DNA from: Mycobacterium saskatchewanense | GTDB lineage: Bacteria; Actinomycetota; Actinomycetes; Mycobacteriales; Mycobacteriaceae | NCBI RefSeq assembly: GCF_010729105.1 | Contig: NZ_AP022573.1 | Location: forward strand, 2,852,001-2,916,000 | DNA length: 64,000 bases | Reading direction: 5' to 3' | Shown: positions 61,557 to 64,000 of the stretch, piece by piece | Position numbering within the stretch: position 1 is the stretch's first letter | Layout: each line of letters starts with the position of its first letter | Made by a program: the position numbers and the translations under genes | Notes under the pieces: generated by a model | What the model was told of the DNA's origin: nothing | Seen by the model: the letters and a program-made list of their open reading frames with translations, nothing else | The model's database searches: none

Positions 61557-62264
61557 ATGCCGACCCCTACTCGACTTCACACCGTGCCTTCCGTCCTCGT
61601 CTTCGACGTGAACGAAACCCTCCTCGACATCGAGTCGCTGGCACCGCTGTTCGGCGACTTGTTCGGCGATGAACGAATACTGCGCGAGTGGTTCGCTCAG
61701 CTCGTCATGTATTCGATGACCGTCACGCTGGCGGACAGTTACGTCACCTTCTCGACCCTCGCCCAGGGCGTGCTGCGCATGCTCGGTGACATCTACCGTG
61801 TCGACGTCACCGATGCCGACCTCCAACGCCTGAAGACCGGCCTACTCACCATGCCGGCACATCCCGACGTAGCGGATGGTCTTACTACGTTGCGCGACGA
61901 TGGTTTTCGACTCGCCACCTTGACCAACTCGCCGCCCAATCCGGACGGTCCGACGGCACTGCAGCACTCGGGGCTGGGCGAATTCTTCGAGCTACAGCTG
62001 ACCGTGGACTCCTGCCAGGCTTTCAAGCCCGCACCGGCGGTCTACCGGCACGCGTGTGAGCGGATCGGCGCCGAGCCGCGGGATTGCATGATGGTGGCCG
62101 CGCATGTGTGGGACACCCTCGGCGCGCAGAACGTCGGCTTCAGCGGCGCCCTGATCACCCGGCCCGGCAATCCCCCGCTGCCGGTGCGTGGCCTGCCGCA
62201 GCCAGACCTCGTCGTGAGTGACCTGCGGCAGCTGGCCGAACGGCTCATCAGTACCCGTCGCTAA
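61557..62264 (+). CDS. HAD-family haloacid dehalogenase type II
   Basis: 235 residues. Motif I VLVFDVNETLLDIESLAPLF holds the nucleophile Asp17; motif II TLTNSPPNPDGPT carries Ser/Asn; motif III Lys is in VDSCQAFKPAPAVYRHACER; motif IV is MMVAAHVWDTLGAQNVGFSG. The His-Val-Trp-Asp segment after Ala is typical of L-2-haloacid dehalogenases. Together with the Asp-nucleophile hydrolase upstream it hints at handling of halogenated compounds, though many such HAD proteins are generic phosphatases. ATG 61557. Confidence 0.88.
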   Translation: MPTPTRLHTVPSVLVFDVNETLLDIESLAPLFGDLFGDERILREWFAQLVMYSMTVTLADSYVTFSTLAQGVLRMLGDIYRVDVTDADLQRLKTGLLTMPAHPDVADGLTTLRDDGFRLATLTNSPPNPDGPTALQHSGLGEFFELQLTVDSCQAFKPAPAVYRHACERIGAEPRDCMMVAAHVWDTLGAQNVGFSGALITRPGNPPLPVRGLPQPDLVVSDLRQLAERLISTRR

Positions 62265-62284
62265 CAACACCGGAAAGATGAAAA

Positions 62285-63563
62285 ATGGCCGCAGACAATG
62301 CCTTCGACGTGGTTATTCTCGGCGCCGGGCCCGTCGGTCAGAACGCCGCCGAACGCGCTTGTGCCGCACGGCTCACCGTTGCCGTGGTGGAGCGTGAGCT
62401 CGTGGGTGGTGAATGTTCGTACTGGGCCTGCGTGCCCAGCAAGGCGCTGTTGCGTCCGGTGATCGCGCTGTCGGACGCCCGCCGAATCGGCGGTGCCCGC
62501 GAGGCAGTGGCCGGGTCCCTCAGCCCGGCTGGGGTATTCACCCGCCGCAACCGCTACGTCACCGACTGGGACGACAGCGGCCAGGCCGACTGGGTGCGCG
62601 GAATCGGCGCGACGCCAGGCAACCGATAGGAGCGCTGTACCCGGGCGGCTCGCGGTCGTCGGCGGCGGCGGTGTCGGCGTCGAAATGGCCTTCGCATGGC
62701 AGGGACTGGGCTCACAGGTGACCCTGCTGGTCAGGAACCCGGGCCTCCTGCCACGCATGGAGCCGTTCGTGGGTGAGCTGATCGGCCGCGGCCTCGTCGA
62801 GGCGGGCGTGGACGTGCGCGTAGGGGCGGGGGTCCGCGCGCTGCGGCGGCCACCGGGCGAGTCGGTGACACTTGAACTGGACGGCGACGCCGAACTGCAA
62901 GTCGACGAGGTGCTCTTCGCCACGGGGCGGGCACCGCTCACCGATGACATCGGGCTGGACACCGTCGGCTTGGCCCCGGGCAGCTGGCTCGACGTTGACG
63001 ACACCTGCCGGGTGCGGGCGGTTGACGGGGGTTGGCTCTATGCCGCGGGCGACGTCAACCACCGGGCCCTGCTCACGCATCAGGGCAAGTACCAGGGTCG
63101 CATCGCAGGCGCGGCCATCGGCGCACGGGCGGCGGGCGGCCCGCTGGACACCTCCCCCTGGGGAGCGCACGCGACGACCGCCGATCACTACGCGGTGCCG
63201 CAGGCCTTCTTCACCGATCCGGAAGCCGCCGCGGTGGGGATGACGGCGGAACAAGCCGAGCGGGCCGGCTTGCGTGTGCGGGTGGTGGACATCGAGATCG
63301 GCGACGCCGTCATGGGCGCAAAGCTCTATGCCGACGGGTACACGGGTAGGGCGCGGATGGTGGTCGACCCGGATCGGGGCTGCTTGGTCGGCATGACCAT
63401 GGTCGGCCCAGGCGTCACCGAGTTGCTGCACTCGGCCACGATCGCCGTCGTGGGCCAGGTTCCCCTCGACCGGCTCTGGCACGCGGTGCCCTGCTTCCCG
63501 ACGATCAGCGAGCTGTGGCTGAGGCTGCTCGAGGCATACCGGGATGCGCCGGGCGATAATTGA
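62285..63563 (+). pseudogene. Flavoprotein disulfide reductase (mercuric-reductase-like), internally deleted
   Basis: The N-terminal piece (62285-62629) has FAD motif VVILGAGPVGQNAAERACAA and redox pair GGECSYWACVPSKAL, then goes out of frame at WVRGIGATPGNR and stops. The other frame resumes at QATDRSAVPGRLAVVGGGGV with the NAD(P) motif, and continues through VLFATGRAPL, GWLYAAGDVNHRALLTHQGK and the dimerisation domain LHSATIAVVGQVPLDRLWHA to 63563. About 50 residues between the FAD and NAD domains are lost, together with the reading frame. Intact relatives have ~470 residues. The cupin gene follows after three bases. Confidence 0.82.
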
Positions 63564-63566
63564 TAC

Positions 63567-64000
63567 ATGCCAGCATCCGACGGATTCCACCCCCACTTCG
63601 ACACCAACACAACGCAAATCGCACGCAACCAAGTTCACCACGTCAAGGCCTCGGAGATCAGTTCCGACACAGCCCAATCGGAAGGTCTTCGCCGCTTCGC
63701 CGCGTTGAGCGGCAAAACGGTCGGGGCGGAAAAGCTGTGGATGGGCGAGACACACGCGTCGCCGGGGACGGCGTCGTCGAACCACCATCACGGCGACTCG
63801 GAGACCGCGATCTATGTGCGCAGCGGCAACCCGGAGTTCGTCTTTCACGACGGCGACCGAGAAGTGCGAATCTCCACCGCTCCCGGTGACTACGTCTTCA
63901 TCCCGCCGTACGTGCCGCACCGCGAGGAAAACCCCGCGGCCACCCCCGCGGAGGTGGTGATCGCGCGCAGCAGCCAGGAGGCGATCGTGGTCAACCTGCC
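63567..64000 (+). CDS. Cupin-domain protein (3' end outside window)
   Basis: 144 codons from ATG 63567 to the window edge, open throughout. The cupin metal site reads NHHHGDSETAIYV (His-x-His and Glu) and later IPPYVPHREENP (final His), separated by PGDYVFIPP, the standard double-stranded beta-helix spacing. N-terminal tail starts MPASDGFHPHFDTNTTQI. Single-domain cupins of this type bind iron or manganese; some are epimerases or dioxygenases. It is probably co-transcribed with the broken reductase, three bases away. The C-terminus is not visible. Confidence 0.82.
   Translation, partial: MPASDGFHPHFDTNTTQIARNQVHHVKASEISSDTAQSEGLRRFAALSGKTVGAEKLWMGETHASPGTASSNHHHGDSETAIYVRSGNPEFVFHDGDREVRISTAPGDYVFIPPYVPHREENPAATPAEVVIARSSQEAIVVNL

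Overview
The window is high-GC actinobacterial DNA, and almost certainly from a Mycobacterium. The central block, about 23.1 to 57.4 kb, follows in order genes I know from M. tuberculosis H37Rv around Rv0827c to Rv0798c: kmtR, an MpaB-family oxygenase, a TetR, desA1, dus, an LCP protein, phoY2, phoT, mshD, glnR, lmeA, thiX, cysA, sseC, nitrobindin, pabC, ygfZ, DUF3073, purM, purF, purL, an M18 peptidase, a DyP peroxidase and encapsulin. This synteny is recalled, not computed. Mycothiol synthase, F420-type LLM enzymes and frequent leaderless starts fit a mycobacterium. The flanks and some insertions are accessory and suggest an environmental (non-tuberculous) species. Layout: 1-10 kb is metabolic: an LLM/SDR pair diverging from a LysR regulator, an O-methyltransferase, and a minus-strand operon with a B12-dependent acyl-CoA mutase in two subunits, a class III CoA-transferase, an LLM enzyme and an MHS-type carrier. 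This suggests uptake, activation and carbon-skeleton rearrangement of a carboxylic acid. 10-13.4 kb has a VanX-like peptidase and a TetR gene facing a CocE-type hydrolase across a nested palindrome. 13.4-20.1 kb looks like a decayed island: broken TetR and hydrolase genes, a MarR-controlled drug-efflux/LLM cluster, a frameshifted membrane gene and a truncated integrase next to tRNA-Phe. 20.1-20.6 kb carries tRNA-Phe, tRNA-Asp, tRNA-Glu (minus) and tRNA-Lys (plus). The conserved core follows. It includes a nickel/cobalt sensor with a histidine-rich peptide, fatty-acid desaturation, cell-wall ligation, phosphate genes with pstC and pstA missing, mycothiol synthesis, a sulfur operon behind a polycysteine leader peptide, purine genes, and an encapsulin nanocompartment with its peroxidase cargo. 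Two insertions stand out in the core. The first is a pair of signalling genes at 38.9-42.9 kb, a membrane TrkA-like/RyR-domain protein and a TIR protein with a PknH-type extracytoplasmic sensor, placed between nitrobindin and pabC. The second is a CsoR copper repressor diverging from a Tat-exported, Met-rich protein at 44.1-45.2 kb. 57.5-64 kb is a second accessory zone: an alpha/beta hydrolase, two TetR regulators, a quinone oxidoreductase-like enzyme, a haloacid-dehalogenase, a deleted flavoprotein disulfide reductase and a cupin. Four copies of one 20-bp operator motif link three of these promoters into a likely local regulon. The best candidate for an undescribed system is the RyR/TrkA-like plus TIR/PknH-sensor pair, which would couple an envelope signal to NAD-type nucleotide signalling or membrane effects.
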